Positions 21,084 to 31,592 of a DNA stretch of 35,665 bases are shown one piece after another. The first letter of the stretch is position 1; the number at the start of each line of letters is the position of its first letter. The notes beneath the pieces are model-generated. The model saw only the letters and a program-made list of their open reading frames with translations, had not been told where the DNA came from and did no database searches. The position numbers and the translations under genes were made by a program. The stretch covers positions 1 through 35,665 of the forward strand of contig SWBL01000437.1 in the NCBI GenBank assembly GCA_024195585.1, written 5' to 3'. The DNA comes from Aureobasidium sp. EXF-3400. Taxonomy: Eukaryota > Ascomycota > Dothideomycetes > Dothideales > Saccotheciaceae.

Positions 21084-21446
21084 GTTTGCAGATACGATGC
21101 AGATAGTCGTAGCTAATGAGAGATGTGTATAGATCTAATATCGCCTTCAATGGTCTAGAAGATGGTGATGAAGTCAAGGTTGTCGTATGAAGAGGCGAAT
21201 AGGCAGACAGCTTTGAGAGTGTCCCGCATTTCGCCGTCACATCAAGACTGTCGTTCAAACAGCAACAAAACGACCCGAGCTTTTTAGGGACACAGAGTTC
21301 AGGAAAGGGTATCATAGTTATTGATTGATTAAAGTATGTGGTTTCGAAGAAAGCGACTTTTTCTCGTTATCATCAGTAAAACTCCTTCCAGCGCCTAGCT
21401 ATATGCACGCGCTAATCGAATGAATCCGTTTCGTATGTACAACTCC
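21084..21446. other. intergenic between SMC6 stop and RidA start
   Basis: 363 bases holding the RidA promoter and the SMC6 3' flank. A Cys-containing open frame at 20953-21315 overlaps the RidA exon and is not credible. No regulatory motif is recognised. Confidence 0.4.
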
Positions 21447-24400
21447 TCAAGCAGCGCCGAAATTCAAGGTAGTCTGACCACGCTCTGGATCGGCCATCTT
21501 GTGCACGCTCACGTCTTGCACGCCCTCAGTATACTTGCCCATGGCTTGCGGTGTAATGAGGACGAACTGTCTGCCAACAGACCTGCGAGCAGCACCAATC
21601 ATCATCTTCATACTGATCTCTCTGTTCGCACTGTCCATGAAGACATCGAACTCATCAAGACAGCGAATAGGTGATCCCATGGCCTCCCAGATGGAGAGCA
21701 GCAGGCAGATCGTCGAGAATGACTTCTCTCCACCAGAGAGAGTCTTGGTTTGACGGCCTTTGTCGCTAGTCTTTGACATGTCGGGTTCAACGCTGATGTC
21801 CAGCATCTTGTCGTTGTGGTTGACTAGAAGGCGACCGCGGAAGCTGCGTTCAGCTAAGAGGTAGCCAAAGGTAATACGTGCTCTCGTCGTAATATGCTTG
21901 CGGAATTTTCTCCAGCGATTCTTGCGATGTATGAGCGCCTGTTTGAGTTTCTGTGGCATGTATATTAGTCTTATGTCAACTTGCCAGGCGAACTGAGTAT
22001 CGACTCACCAAGGTCGTGTCTTTCTGTTTGCTCAGTTTTCCTTGAGCTCTGGCGAAAGCTCTGTGTGCGTCCCTGAAAGCCTTGGAGATTTCCTCGGCAC
22101 TACCACCCATACTGTTCCATGTCAGCCGCGATCTCAAGTCTGTGCGATGAACACATACCTATCCTGGTAACGCTGGTGCTCCTCCTCGAGCTTCTCGAGT
22201 TTCTTGTCTAACGCGGCCACTGTATTCTCAGGGTCCACGGTAATTCTGCGACAGACTTTAGAAGCTTCTGTGTCGTATTCGTTGACAACTGCTTCTTGTT
22301 CGACGCGTTGCTGTTCGAGTGCTGCTTTGTCTTGTTGAGCAAGGTCAACCAACTCGAGAGCCTCGTTTTTCTTTCGCAGCGCTAACACGCGCTGAGTGTC
22401 CTTGTCGTCAAGCCTCTTTTGTGCTTTGGTGAGTCGCGCCTGAGCCTCCTCAACCTCCCTGGTGGCAGCATCGAGCTGCTGTTTGATCATACTGTTCTCT
22501 TCGCCTGACTTGTCTAATGCGTTGATAGAGTCCATCATTGTATCGTTGGCGGCTTGAAGATTCTGCTCGGCCTCGTTGTACTGTGCATGCAGTTCGTCTA
22601 GAGCGCCTGTATCGTTGGCAGCATCGGCGTCAAGTTCCCCTTGTAACTCTTCAATTCGATCTTCACACTGCTGCCTCTGCTGACGGATACTCAGTGCGTC
22701 TCTATCAAATCGAGTCTTCGCCTGCTTGGCGCGGGTGAGAGCAGTCTCTAGCGTTCGCACATTGTTCTCCGCTTCTTGGAGGTCTCGTCTGGCGTTGTTC
22801 AAGTTCTCCTGTTGCATGCTACGGACTCAGTCAGCCAATCTGGTGTCATAGTGTAATGCTAAGAAAACTCACTTCAACTGCGCCTCCAAGCTAGTCTTCA
22901 TGCGCATCTGTCCTCGCCATGCATTGACAGGACTCAATGAGATACCGCCACTTCTAGTCACCGTAAAACGAACACCCTGCCCACGTATGCTATCGTGATG
23001 GCCGATGGTCGCTCTGACTTTTCGCGGATTTGTTTGAGCAAACTGATTGGCAGCCTCTCTGCTAGGCATAAGCACAGTCTGATCGATAGCTTGGTTGATA
23101 ATGAGACAGTTGCGAACTGCGTCGTTGTCAATCTGAGAAAGTCAGCTTCAGTATGGTCAGCCCTGATACAAATTATTGGCCTACCTCCAGGACCCGAAGC
23201 ATCGTGTCAAGATGTTGTTCAGGCTCATTCTGCGAAGTGTCAATGTGACGTCCGTTGTTGATGATAATATCCGAATCGCTGCAGGTTCATCAGTTCCACG
23301 AAATTCAAAGGCTCCACAAACCTGACTCACCAGTTCTGTTGTTTCAGGATCCTTGACAGCAGCCGTAGGTCCTGGTTGTTTGTCACAACGAATGAATTCA
23401 ATTGTCTACCACACGTGGATTCGATTACCGAACCCCATTCAGGCTTGAGTAAGCGAACGTGCATGCCCATAGGTCCTACTGGCGGTTGAGAGAAACCACG
23501 CTCGTTCTTGATTGCTCGAAGAGCGTTGTGAATTTGTGATGGATAGGCTCTGGCCTGTTGACCTTGATCATCACGTAGTCGCTCCAGCATGTTGTTTGCG
23601 GCTTGAACAGCTTTCCTCTTGTCTTCCAAACCCCGTCCACGAGCATTTCTGACCTCGTTCTGAGCCTCACTGAGACTGTTGTCGATGTGCGTCTTCTGGG
23701 CAGCGTGCTCTTGTTCCGTTTGCTTGTGCTCTTGCAGTTGTGTACGAGCATCTTCCAGATCGGTCACCTTTTGAGCATGAGCGGGGCCGTTCGCATTCTC
23801 GATCCTGGTCCTTTCGGCCTGTATCTTGGCCTCCAGCTGCTCCATTGTTGCCTTGGTATTGACGATATCGTTCTTGATACTCCTTTGCTCATATTTTTTC
23901 TCCAACATTTCTTGCTTATTGGCGTCGAAGATGGTCTTGACTTCGGTGTGGTTGTCTTGTAAAGGCCCCAACTGTTCTTGTAGATCGATAATGACACTGG
24001 CGTTTGCTTCTCGTGTGGAGTTGGACTCGTCATAAAGCTTGCTGGCCTGATCGGCTTTTGCCTGCTGCATGGTGATCTTGTTATCAGCCTGGCGGATCTG
24101 TTCATCAATCTGCTGGAGGTCGCGTTCCTGTTCCTCGACTTGAGCCCAGGCGTGCTGCCAGCGCAACTGGTTGAGCTTCTCCAGCATGGTCTGGTTGCGG
24201 TCGGCCAGCTCCTTGTTCTCCCTAGCATCTCTTGCCTTTTTGCCAAGGACCTCGATATCGGTCTCTTGCAATTCGGCCTTGGCTTCGATATCATTCAACT
24301 GATCTTCGAGAATACGATAGTCGCTGTCGAGTTGCTCCAGTTGAGTGCCTTTGATGAAAAACCTGTACTTGTCGTAAGGGGAGGAGCCGCTGAGGAATTC

Positions 24401-25147
24401 TCTCGCCTTATCCTGGGACAAGACGTTCATGGGGTTGTCCAGCTGCAGAGCAAAGAAGTCGACAATGTTCTCGAGTTCGGCTCTCTTTGTAGACATGGTC
24501 TTGCCTTGGGCGTTTTTGATCTTGAAGCCACTTCCAGTCTGAGTGAAGTGTCTCTCAACTATGATGGATTTGCCATAGTCGCTGGGTTGGTAAGCCATGT
24601 CACCGTCGTTCTTTATCTTGACAGCGACATGTGCGTGCTCTTCACCAGTCTTGATAAAGTTCTTGAGACTTCCGGCGCGGTTGGTTTGAGCGGCTTTGAC
24701 ACCCAAGCAGATGGTGAGGGCTGTGAGAATAGCACTCTTTCCACTTCCATTGTGTCCGATGATGAAGTTTATCAGAGGACCAAGCTGTATACGAAGCTTG
24801 CCGTGACACATGAAGTTCTCCATGTAGACCTCTTCGATAACACCTTGCTCGGCGGGCTTGTTCTCGGTGTTTCGCATGTAATGTCGCTGAACACGCTGGG
24901 TAGCGCGAAGTTCATGTTCGGGATCATCGGCCTCGTCGGATGAGACATCAAGGTGAAGATTGTAGTCCTCGTTGACATGGCTGTGATACTGATATGTGTA
25001 GTTTTCGTCGACTTCATCGTCGTCTATGGGAATGGTCTCTGCACGTTGGCCGTTGACTCGAGAGCGCTTGGGTGAAGAGGGCGAAGATGAATGGTCGGTA
25101 GCGTCTTCGTCATCGTCGTCGGGACCATGTCGTCGCTTGTTCGCCAT
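21447..25147 (-). CDS. smc6: SMC6, ATPase subunit of the SMC5/6 complex
   Basis: Core of the nuclear SMC5/6 loop-extruding complex for recombinational repair and replication stress. Six exons: 25147-23331, 23278-23185, 23132-22873, 22818-22159, 22111-22009 and 21950-21447. The introns are 52, 52, 54, 47 and 58 bases, and the product is 1145 aa, the usual size. An acidic, low-complexity leader with an NLS-like KRSR cluster precedes YMENFMCHGKL. Walker A GHNGSGKS is at 131-138, the signature LSGGEKS at 1049-1055 and Walker B LDEFDVFMD at 1076-1084. Two long coiled coils flank a hinge at about 545-720. All introns lie after the first coiled coil. The C-terminus ends QTTLNFGAA, loosely like a PIP box. 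The start is the first ATG downstream of a 343-base divergent promoter. Confidence 0.98.
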
Positions 25148-25490
25148 GGCTGGGTCGGCTCTGAATATTGACCGAAGATTGTTGGAAAAGCTGACCGGGT
25201 GAGCTCAATGGCAGAGTCGACTTGCGCAAAGCAAAAAGTGAAGCAACTACCCATGTGCTCATTCACTGCGGCCGCTGGACGACGCGCTTGAAATCGCGGC
25301 TGAGGCAGGCGCGATCCACGCGTTGATGGGTTCTGCCAAGAACTTTTGAAGCTTCCTAGATAAGATGATCTTATCTTTCCATGCTTGGCATGCACATGCG
25401 TCTCTCGTAACCGCTGTGACGTGTTTCCATGACCAGAAAAAAGTTACCCATTTCTTACCTGCAGTAGTCGGAGTGGAGTGAAGCCGGATC
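25148..25490. promoter_or_regulatory. bidirectional promoter, smc6 / jjj1
   Basis: 343 bases between divergent starts. ACGCGT, the MBF (MluI cell-cycle box) site, lies at 25318-25323, 171 bases before SMC6. MBF drives S-phase genes in yeasts, which suits SMC6. The hexamer is expected several times by chance in this window, so the link is tentative. Confidence 0.45.
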
Positions 25491-27206
25491 ATGGGTGCTG
25501 GACAGTCGTCAACGAGCGGTGCTCAGGAAGCAGCCCCCGAAGCACAGAAAACGGGCTACTACACGCTCCTCGGCATCGAACGCGATGCCACCGAAGACGA
25601 AATCAAGAAGGCCTACCGTCGCAAGGCTCTCGAGCTACATCCCGATCGCAACTATGGAAACGTCGAATCTGCTACCGCCCTGTTCGCAGAAGTTCAGTCG
25701 GCATACGAGGTTCTCTCAGATCCTCAAGAAAGAGCTTGGTACGATTCACACGAGACTCAAATCTTGCGAGGGGATGATCCAGCTACTGGAGGCACTGGTG
25801 CTGGCGAGTACGAATATGGCAACGTCAAGATGACCAGCGCCGAAGATTTGGCTCGCATGCTACGAAAGTTCAACAGCGGCGTCGAGTTCACCGATGCTCC
25901 TTCAGGCTTCTTTGGCTTCCTTCGTGAGACCTTCGACCAGCTGGCCAAAGAAGAGGAAGCTGCCGCTCACTGGGAAGGCCTCGATCTGCCCGATTACCCT
26001 TCTTTTGGCCACAAAGACGACCCCTACGATGATGTGCCAAGGTCCTTCTATGCCGTCTGGCTGTCTTTCAGCACCCGTAAGTCCTTCGCCTGGTGCGACA
26101 AGTATCGCCTGTCCGAGGCACCAGATCGTCGCTACCGCAGAATGATGGAGAAAGAGAATCAGCGCTTCCGCGAGCAAGGTATTCGCGAATTCAACGATTC
26201 GGTCCGCGCTCTTGTTGCCTTTGTTCGCAAGCGAGATCCACGATACATACCCAACACCCAAACAGAAGCCGAACGCCAAAAAGTCCTTCGAGACGCCGCT
26301 GCTGCTCAGGCTGCCAGAGCGAGAGCCGCGAACCAGGTCAATACTGAAGACTCTGCCATTCCAGAATGGGCACAAACAATCACAAAGGACGAGCACGAAG
26401 GTGTTATCGGCGACAGCGAGTCTGAGGTCGAGGAAGTCTTTGAGTGTGTTGCATGCAAGAAGACCTTCAAAAGCGAGAAGCAATGGGATGCACACGAGAA
26501 GAGCAAGAAGCATCAAAAGGCTGTTCATGCATTAAGGAAGAAGATGCAAAAGGAGAACGCAAACTTCATTCTAGAAAGCGAACCGACAAGCGGAGATGTC
26601 ACACCACTTGACGTTGACTACGAACCCCTACCCGAAGATCAATACCCTATGATGGAGGATGAGCCTTTGCAAGAAGAAGAGCCTTTGACACAAGACCAGT
26701 ACCCTGTTATGAACGATGATGCTGCTGCGAATATGAACAATCTCACCCTGGACGACGACCTGTCAGAGTCTGGGGACGAAGTGGACACACCATCGACCAA
26801 AACTACCGAGGCTAGTGAACAGCCGACAGAGCAGATTGCAGACACAGGTGACTCCTCGGACAATGAGTATGCCCCTGCATCACAAGTGAAAGCTCGTCTC
26901 ACCCAAGGTGCTCCTTCGAAATCGGTATCTGCAACGAGTCTTGGTGGAGATTACGAATCGGACACAGCACCCTCGACACAAGCACCTAAAAAGGGCAAAG
27001 CTGCCCAAAAGAGAGCTAAACGGGCTGCGGCCGCGGCGGCCGTGTCCACAGAGCAGAACGAGAACAAGTTCAAGTGTGCAACTTGTGACGACAAGTTCGC
27101 GTCCAAGAACGAGTTGTTCCAGCACATCAAGGAGTTTCCCAAACATGCCGCCCTCAAGAGCGTCACCTCTTCCGGTGGCACAAAGAGTAAGAAAAGCAAG
27201 AGATAG
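25491..27206 (+). CDS. jjj1: JJJ1-type J-protein co-chaperone (DNAJC21 homologue)
   Basis: Cytosolic Hsp70 co-chaperone for late 60S ribosome maturation, acting with Rei1 to release Arx1. 571 aa, single exon. The J domain covers about residues 22-92 with HPD at 50-52 in ALELHPDRN. The characteristic central region (about 155-300) contains [12 protein letters not shown] and [15 protein letters not shown]. Two U1-type C2H2 fingers follow: Cys319, Cys322, His335, His341, and Cys529, Cys532, His545, His552. Between them is an acidic stretch with a duplicated DQYP(M/V)M unit. A Lys/Ala-rich run precedes the second finger. The N-terminus MGAGQSS fits an N-myristoylation signal (Gly2, Ser6), as I recall for other filamentous fungal members, and would not be expected for a purely ribosomal factor. 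Confidence 0.95.
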   Translation: MGAGQSSTSGAQEAAPEAQKTGYYTLLGIERDATEDEIKKAYRRKALELHPDRNYGNVESATALFAEVQSAYEVLSDPQERAWYDSHETQILRGDDPATGGTGAGEYEYGNVKMTSAEDLARMLRKFNSGVEFTDAPSGFFGFLRETFDQLAKEEEAAAHWEGLDLPDYPSFGHKDDPYDDVPRSFYAVWLSFSTRKSFAWCDKYRLSEAPDRRYRRMMEKENQRFREQGIREFNDSVRALVAFVRKRDPRYIPNTQTEAERQKVLRDAAAAQAARARAANQVNTEDSAIPEWAQTITKDEHEGVIGDSESEVEEVFECVACKKTFKSEKQWDAHEKSKKHQKAVHALRKKMQKENANFILESEPTSGDVTPLDVDYEPLPEDQYPMMEDEPLQEEEPLTQDQYPVMNDDAAANMNNLTLDDDLSESGDEVDTPSTKTTEASEQPTEQIADTGDSSDNEYAPASQVKARLTQGAPSKSVSATSLGGDYESDTAPSTQAPKKGKAAQKRAKRAAAAAAVSTEQNENKFKCATCDDKFASKNELFQHIKEFPKHAALKSVTSSGGTKSKKSKR

Positions 27207-29408
27207 CGAAGTCACATGCGTAGTGTGAATCTGCCCCCTCTTTTTGTATCCCACCACCTACGGCCGTACGCGGTATTTCGTCTTCCGTTGCATGATATAT
27301 CATGCTTGGTATATGGGTATGCTGCTTACATCAGATCCACAGCCATCTCGCCGATGAGAACGTCCTTCCTCAGGATCTCACAGGACCTATGATTTTGTCT
27401 CGGGTCTCACACGGGTAGTTCTCGCATATGCTTGTACCGGAGGAGACTCCTGGGGGATTTCACCATCGATGAAGAGACACATCATGGAACACGCGATGGA
27501 CCACCGATTTAACCTTGCAGACCGCCATAGAAGATCATGCTTTAAAACGGACTCTGGGCTTTCCAGCCTCTTCGGTCTCAATCCCTCGGTCACTAGCCAG
27601 CAGTTGATATCCGCAAGGTCACCTCAACGCATCTAGTCGCCCAAGAGGCGAGCGTGTCCGTTTGGTCTAGCTATTCTGGAGATCGAACATGCTGGTGGTC
27701 TTCAATACTTCCTCATATATCTGCTGGCAGCGACGGGAATAAGATTTGAGAAGACCAACGCGCCAGTCCTTAAGCCAACGTATCAAACCACAGACACACC
27801 CTCTTTGTACTGCCACTATCCAGGAAGCTTCTGGTGTATCTTTGATCTCTCTTAGCGCTCGAGCAGGTTTCCAAGACCAAGTCGTCTCTTATAATCCCTA
27901 TGTAGTGGTAATGTGGCTCTCGATCATGTCACAAACCTCCGAGAATAGAGCAGAATGTCAGGAGGCCTAGACTCGATCGCCACGGATGCGCAGTGATAAA
28001 TTAAAAGTCATTTTGTTCCACGACAAGAGGAATAGTGTGTCGTCGTGGTCTCGCGGATAGAGTTGCTTCCGACCAGTCGCCTGTATCCTATGCTGTGGAC
28101 GCAAACATGACTCGAGATTTGTCATAGATCCAACAGCTTGATAGTGAATTCCGAGTAAGTGCAATGAGCAAGGGCAGTGTTTGATTTTGCGCTACCTGCA
28201 TTTCTGCATCTCGAGTTGGCGAATGCTGTCATGCAAGCTTTGCTCACGGGTTTGGTTGATCCTGGCTATCAGGCTATACATGTCATCTTCCACAGCATTC
28301 GGGAAGTTGATCGCCAATACTCTAACACGAGACTTGCTTCATTGCAAACAAAGGTCTCGATCACGTTCTGTACCACACAAAACCCCGATCGGAGATGACC
28401 AGCTGTAGAGCAGATATCAGAGTCCTGATGGCGAACTTCGATATCGACTGTAGATCGAGTTTCATTGTTCGTCCCCATTTGGTGGAACCAAAGGAAGGAA
28501 CGATCGAAGCCCAAAGCTTGAAGCGGAGCTTATTGGGCAAGTCTCCCTGTGGTGGGGTCGTCCGATGCACCTACCTGCAACACATGGCTTAGACTTCCAA
28601 TGACCATTTCCAGAACATTGGAAACAACCTCACAATACCAACGTACCTACACCGTTGTGGTCTTGACCATACAATTAATAGCCTCACACCCTGCAGATCT
28701 CCCATCACGCTTCGTAGCTCTGTCTCTCCCCGCCGCGCATCAGGAAAAAGGCTCTCATGGATGTATCTACTGGAGTCTCCAGCACACCAAGACTCCAGCT
28801 GAGCCGAAGCTAGTTCTGGTGCAATCAACCAAGATTGTTGTTGAGTACCGACATATACTTTGGAGTTCGTATCTTTGCCTGATCATTCGACTCACAACTG
28901 CCAGTGTTAGGATGGAACCATATTGGGAACGCAATCCGCCTGCCCCTCGGAGCGCCGTCCGCCTCCCCCTGTATGTGGAATTCACCGCGACCACTTATAG
29001 CCTCCCACATACGAGTTGTGTATCATTCCAGACCTTTCTGCTTCCTAGACCAGGAATCAGCTGTGGATCTGGGCGAGCTTAGCTATTCAAGCTCAACGTA
29101 CAACCCCCATTGCATCGGCTACCCCTTGGATTGCCACTCGAGTCTTCTGGTGCCCCAATTGCTTTGCCATTGCTCATAGGACCCATATGATCTGCTAAAC
29201 TGTTGTGGAGCAGGCTTGGGTAGAACTCAGACTGAGCCTTACACGTGGCTTTCGCCGCTGACGCCCTTTGGCACAAATCGACGATGGCTCAGTCGAAAGC
29301 ACAGCATATAAGAGGACCATTCTCACCACGACATTCTGAATCTGGTTCTTCTTGATCAAACGATTTACCACATCATATTCTTGGCACCTCACAGCAACGT
29401 TTGACGAC
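27207..29408. other. 2.2-kb gene-poor region
   Basis: No supportable gene. The longest open frame, 28549-29082 plus, starts at GTG; its first ATG, at 28600, leaves 160 codons without recognisable similarity. Many overlapping frames on the opposite strand suggest noncoding sequence. A perfect 16-base palindrome is at 27290-27305. TATAAG at 29307-29312, about 100 bases before the HoxX start, may be that gene's TATA element. Confidence 0.4.
27290..27305. repeat. perfect 16-bp palindrome
   Basis: GCATGATATATCATGC reads identically on both strands. It lies 84 bases after the JJJ1 stop, in the probable 3' UTR or terminator. It could be a cleavage/polyadenylation-linked hairpin, a protein site or chance. 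Confidence 0.5.
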
Positions 29409-31538
29409 ATGAAAATTCTACTTCTCTGTACAGCACACAACTCACTGTCACAGCGATTATACCTGACTCTGACACTCGATCATGAGGTCACGATCGAGTA
29501 TGCCTTATCAACAGAATCTACGGTCGAGGCTGTCACTCTAGCCCATCCACACCTTATCATCTGCCCCTTCCTTACATCGTTTGTACCTGCAGAAATCTAT
29601 ACCAAGTACATAACCTTGGTATTACACCCAGGGGCACCCGGAGATGGTGGTCCTAGTGCTTTGGACTTCTTGATCATCGGTGAAGATGGAACTGACGACG
29701 ACATCGAAAGAGTTATGCGCAAAGATCTTTGGTCTGAACACGGCCGAAGCTACTGGGGAGTCACAGTACTACAAGCCAACGCAGAATACGATGCAGGTCC
29801 AGTATGGGCATGGGAGCAATACACCGTCAACATCGACGATCATAATCTCACCAAATCCAATCTCTACAGAGGAGCCGTTACGAGGGCTGCCTTGGCCGCT
29901 TGCTTAGTCGCTATCGACATAATCAAACTTGCTGCCAAAGAATCCACGCGTACTGGTTCCGATAACGTCGATGATTGGAATCGGATCAACCCTGGACTGG
30001 AAGCCAAAACTGAGTACAAGACGGGATCTGCTACTACTGGCGAGCCCTTCTTAGGTGGACATACAACACCTTTACCCCTACTCAAAGCTGCTCAAAGGGA
30101 TTTCGACTTCAATCGTCATTCCGCCCTAATGATCTCCAGACTTATACGGGCCTCAGATTCGCAGCCAGGTTGTCTTACCAAAATGTTCAATCCACATCTG
30201 TACATCTATGGTGGCTTGATTGAAGACAGTGAACACATTGCAGCCATCGACGTCAAACCGGGCACGTTCATCGGTATACGTAATGACGCAGTGTGCTTCA
30301 AGACGATTGATGGCAAAGGAATCTGGATCACTCATGGCCGAAGGGTGAAGAAGAAGACAGACCCTGCACTTTGGCCGAAAGTACCTGCGATCCCACTGTT
30401 CGCAGATGCTGGCATAGTGGATCCTACGAAGGTGCCTCAAATTCTGCCTCTTCTGCCTTCGGACTTTTCCAGACTCGACTATCCGACGTTCCAAGAGATT
30501 TTTGTCGAGTACGATAACACAGAAACGGGGGAACGAGTTGCTTACATGACTTTCAATTTTTACAACGGCGCAATGTCTACCAAGCAATGTCATCAGATGT
30601 GTGCTGCTTTACGAAGTATCCTGAAAGCGCATACAGAATCTACGCCCTTATCGGCAGTGGTCCTGCTAGGGGGCACCTACTTTTCAAACGGCATACATCT
30701 CAACGTCATCGAAGCCGATCCAGATCCAGCAGCTGAATCTTGGGCCAATATCAATGCGATGGATGATGTAGTGTTGCTCATTCTGCAAGACTTTGCTGCT
30801 CGTGGCATCACTACTATCTCTGCGCTTCGAGGCAATGCTGCAGCCGGAGGTGTGGCACTCGCTGTCTGTGCTGACTATGTGATCGCTGGCGAGCATGTCG
30901 TTATGAACCCAGCCTACCGCGCCTTGGGACTTTTTGGCAGCGAGTACCACACCCTCACCTATCATGGCAGAGTGGGCCATGAGATCGCTCGACATCTTTT
31001 ACGCGATATGCTGCCAGTCTCGGCTCAACGAGCCAAGGACATTGGCCTGGTAGACGTTGTCCTACCTGGCCATGGAGAAGACCTCGACAAAGCCATCCAT
31101 ACCCACGTGAATCAGCTCCTATCCACTCGCCAAACCATCGGCCAATGGAAACTCAAACTCGACCTCAGCCCCACAGCCCTCGCAACAGCACGCGCAAACG
31201 AACTCGGCGAGATGAGCAAGGATTTCTGGTCACCGCGCTCTATACGATACCACTCACGTCGCCGCGATTTCGTCCGCAAGATCAAGCCTTCAAAGACTCC
31301 ATTGAGATTTGCGCAGCACAGACGTAGAGATGGTGAGATGGACGAAGAGGAAACGGATAGCTTTGATAAGATTGAAACGTTTGCGATGCTGTCGAAGAGA
31401 ATGCAGGAGCAGGCGATGGATCAGACTATCGAGCAGATCAAGATGCAGGTTAGGCGGGCTAGTACGCCTGGTACTGTTGTTGAGAGGGATAGGCGACAGT
31501 TGGAGTTGATGTTTTCTTGTTATTATAATGCTGGGTGA
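29409..31538 (+). CDS. hoxX: HoxX homologue (formyltransferase-like / enoyl-CoA-hydratase-like fusion)
   Basis: 709 aa, single exon. The first ATG gives the HoxX-type N-terminus MKILLLCTAHNSLSQRLYL. Domain 1 (1-175) is formyltransferase-like: VLHPGAPGDGGPSALDF (71-87) with His73, and GVTVLQANAEYDAGPVW (117-133) with Asp128. A middle region spans about 225-310. Domain 2 (about 365-575) is crotonase-like: FNFYNGAMST, SNGIHLNVIEADPDPAAESW, GNAAAGGVALAVCADY and NPAYRALGLFGSEYHT. A basic HoxX-typical tail (YHSRRRDFVRKIKPSKTPLRF) is followed by about 65 extra helical residues. Bacterial HoxX makes CO from N10-formyl-tetrahydrofolate through formyl-CoA for [NiFe]-hydrogenase. No hydrogenase gene is present here, so the role is unknown. 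An Arg I recall as common after GD in HoxX (GDRGPS) is Gly here. It converges on the RTA1-like gene, 54 bases between stops. Confidence 0.92.
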   Translation: MKILLLCTAHNSLSQRLYLTLTLDHEVTIEYALSTESTVEAVTLAHPHLIICPFLTSFVPAEIYTKYITLVLHPGAPGDGGPSALDFLIIGEDGTDDDIERVMRKDLWSEHGRSYWGVTVLQANAEYDAGPVWAWEQYTVNIDDHNLTKSNLYRGAVTRAALAACLVAIDIIKLAAKESTRTGSDNVDDWNRINPGLEAKTEYKTGSATTGEPFLGGHTTPLPLLKAAQRDFDFNRHSALMISRLIRASDSQPGCLTKMFNPHLYIYGGLIEDSEHIAAIDVKPGTFIGIRNDAVCFKTIDGKGIWITHGRRVKKKTDPALWPKVPAIPLFADAGIVDPTKVPQILPLLPSDFSRLDYPTFQEIFVEYDNTETGERVAYMTFNFYNGAMSTKQCHQMCAALRSILKAHTESTPLSAVVLLGGTYFSNGIHLNVIEADPDPAAESWANINAMDDVVLLILQDFAARGITTISALRGNAAAGGVALAVCADYVIAGEHVVMNPAYRALGLFGSEYHTLTYHGRVGHEIARHLLRDMLPVSAQRAKDIGLVDVVLPGHGEDLDKAIHTHVNQLLSTRQTIGQWKLKLDLSPTALATARANELGEMSKDFWSPRSIRYHSRRRDFVRKIKPSKTPLRFAQHRRRDGEMDEEETDSFDKIETFAMLSKRMQEQAMDQTIEQIKMQVRRASTPGTVVERDRRQLELMFSCYYNAG

Positions 31539-31592
31539 TGGAGAGTTTATGTAGTTTGTGTACAATTTCTATCTACACTACGTTCCCATCCT

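Noticed and set aside
24140..24943. 267-codon plus-strand open frame
   Set aside because: It lies wholly antisense to the first SMC6 exon, whose protein is unmistakable; no similarity or start context supports the antisense frame.
28549..29082. 177-codon plus-strand frame
   Set aside because: It starts at GTG, has no recognised domain, and several opposite-strand frames overlap it; kept only as a note for the gene-poor region.
29352..29408. Longer N-terminus for the HoxX homologue
   Set aside because: The upstream frame begins at TTG, not ATG. The ATG at 29409 gives a start matching HoxX.
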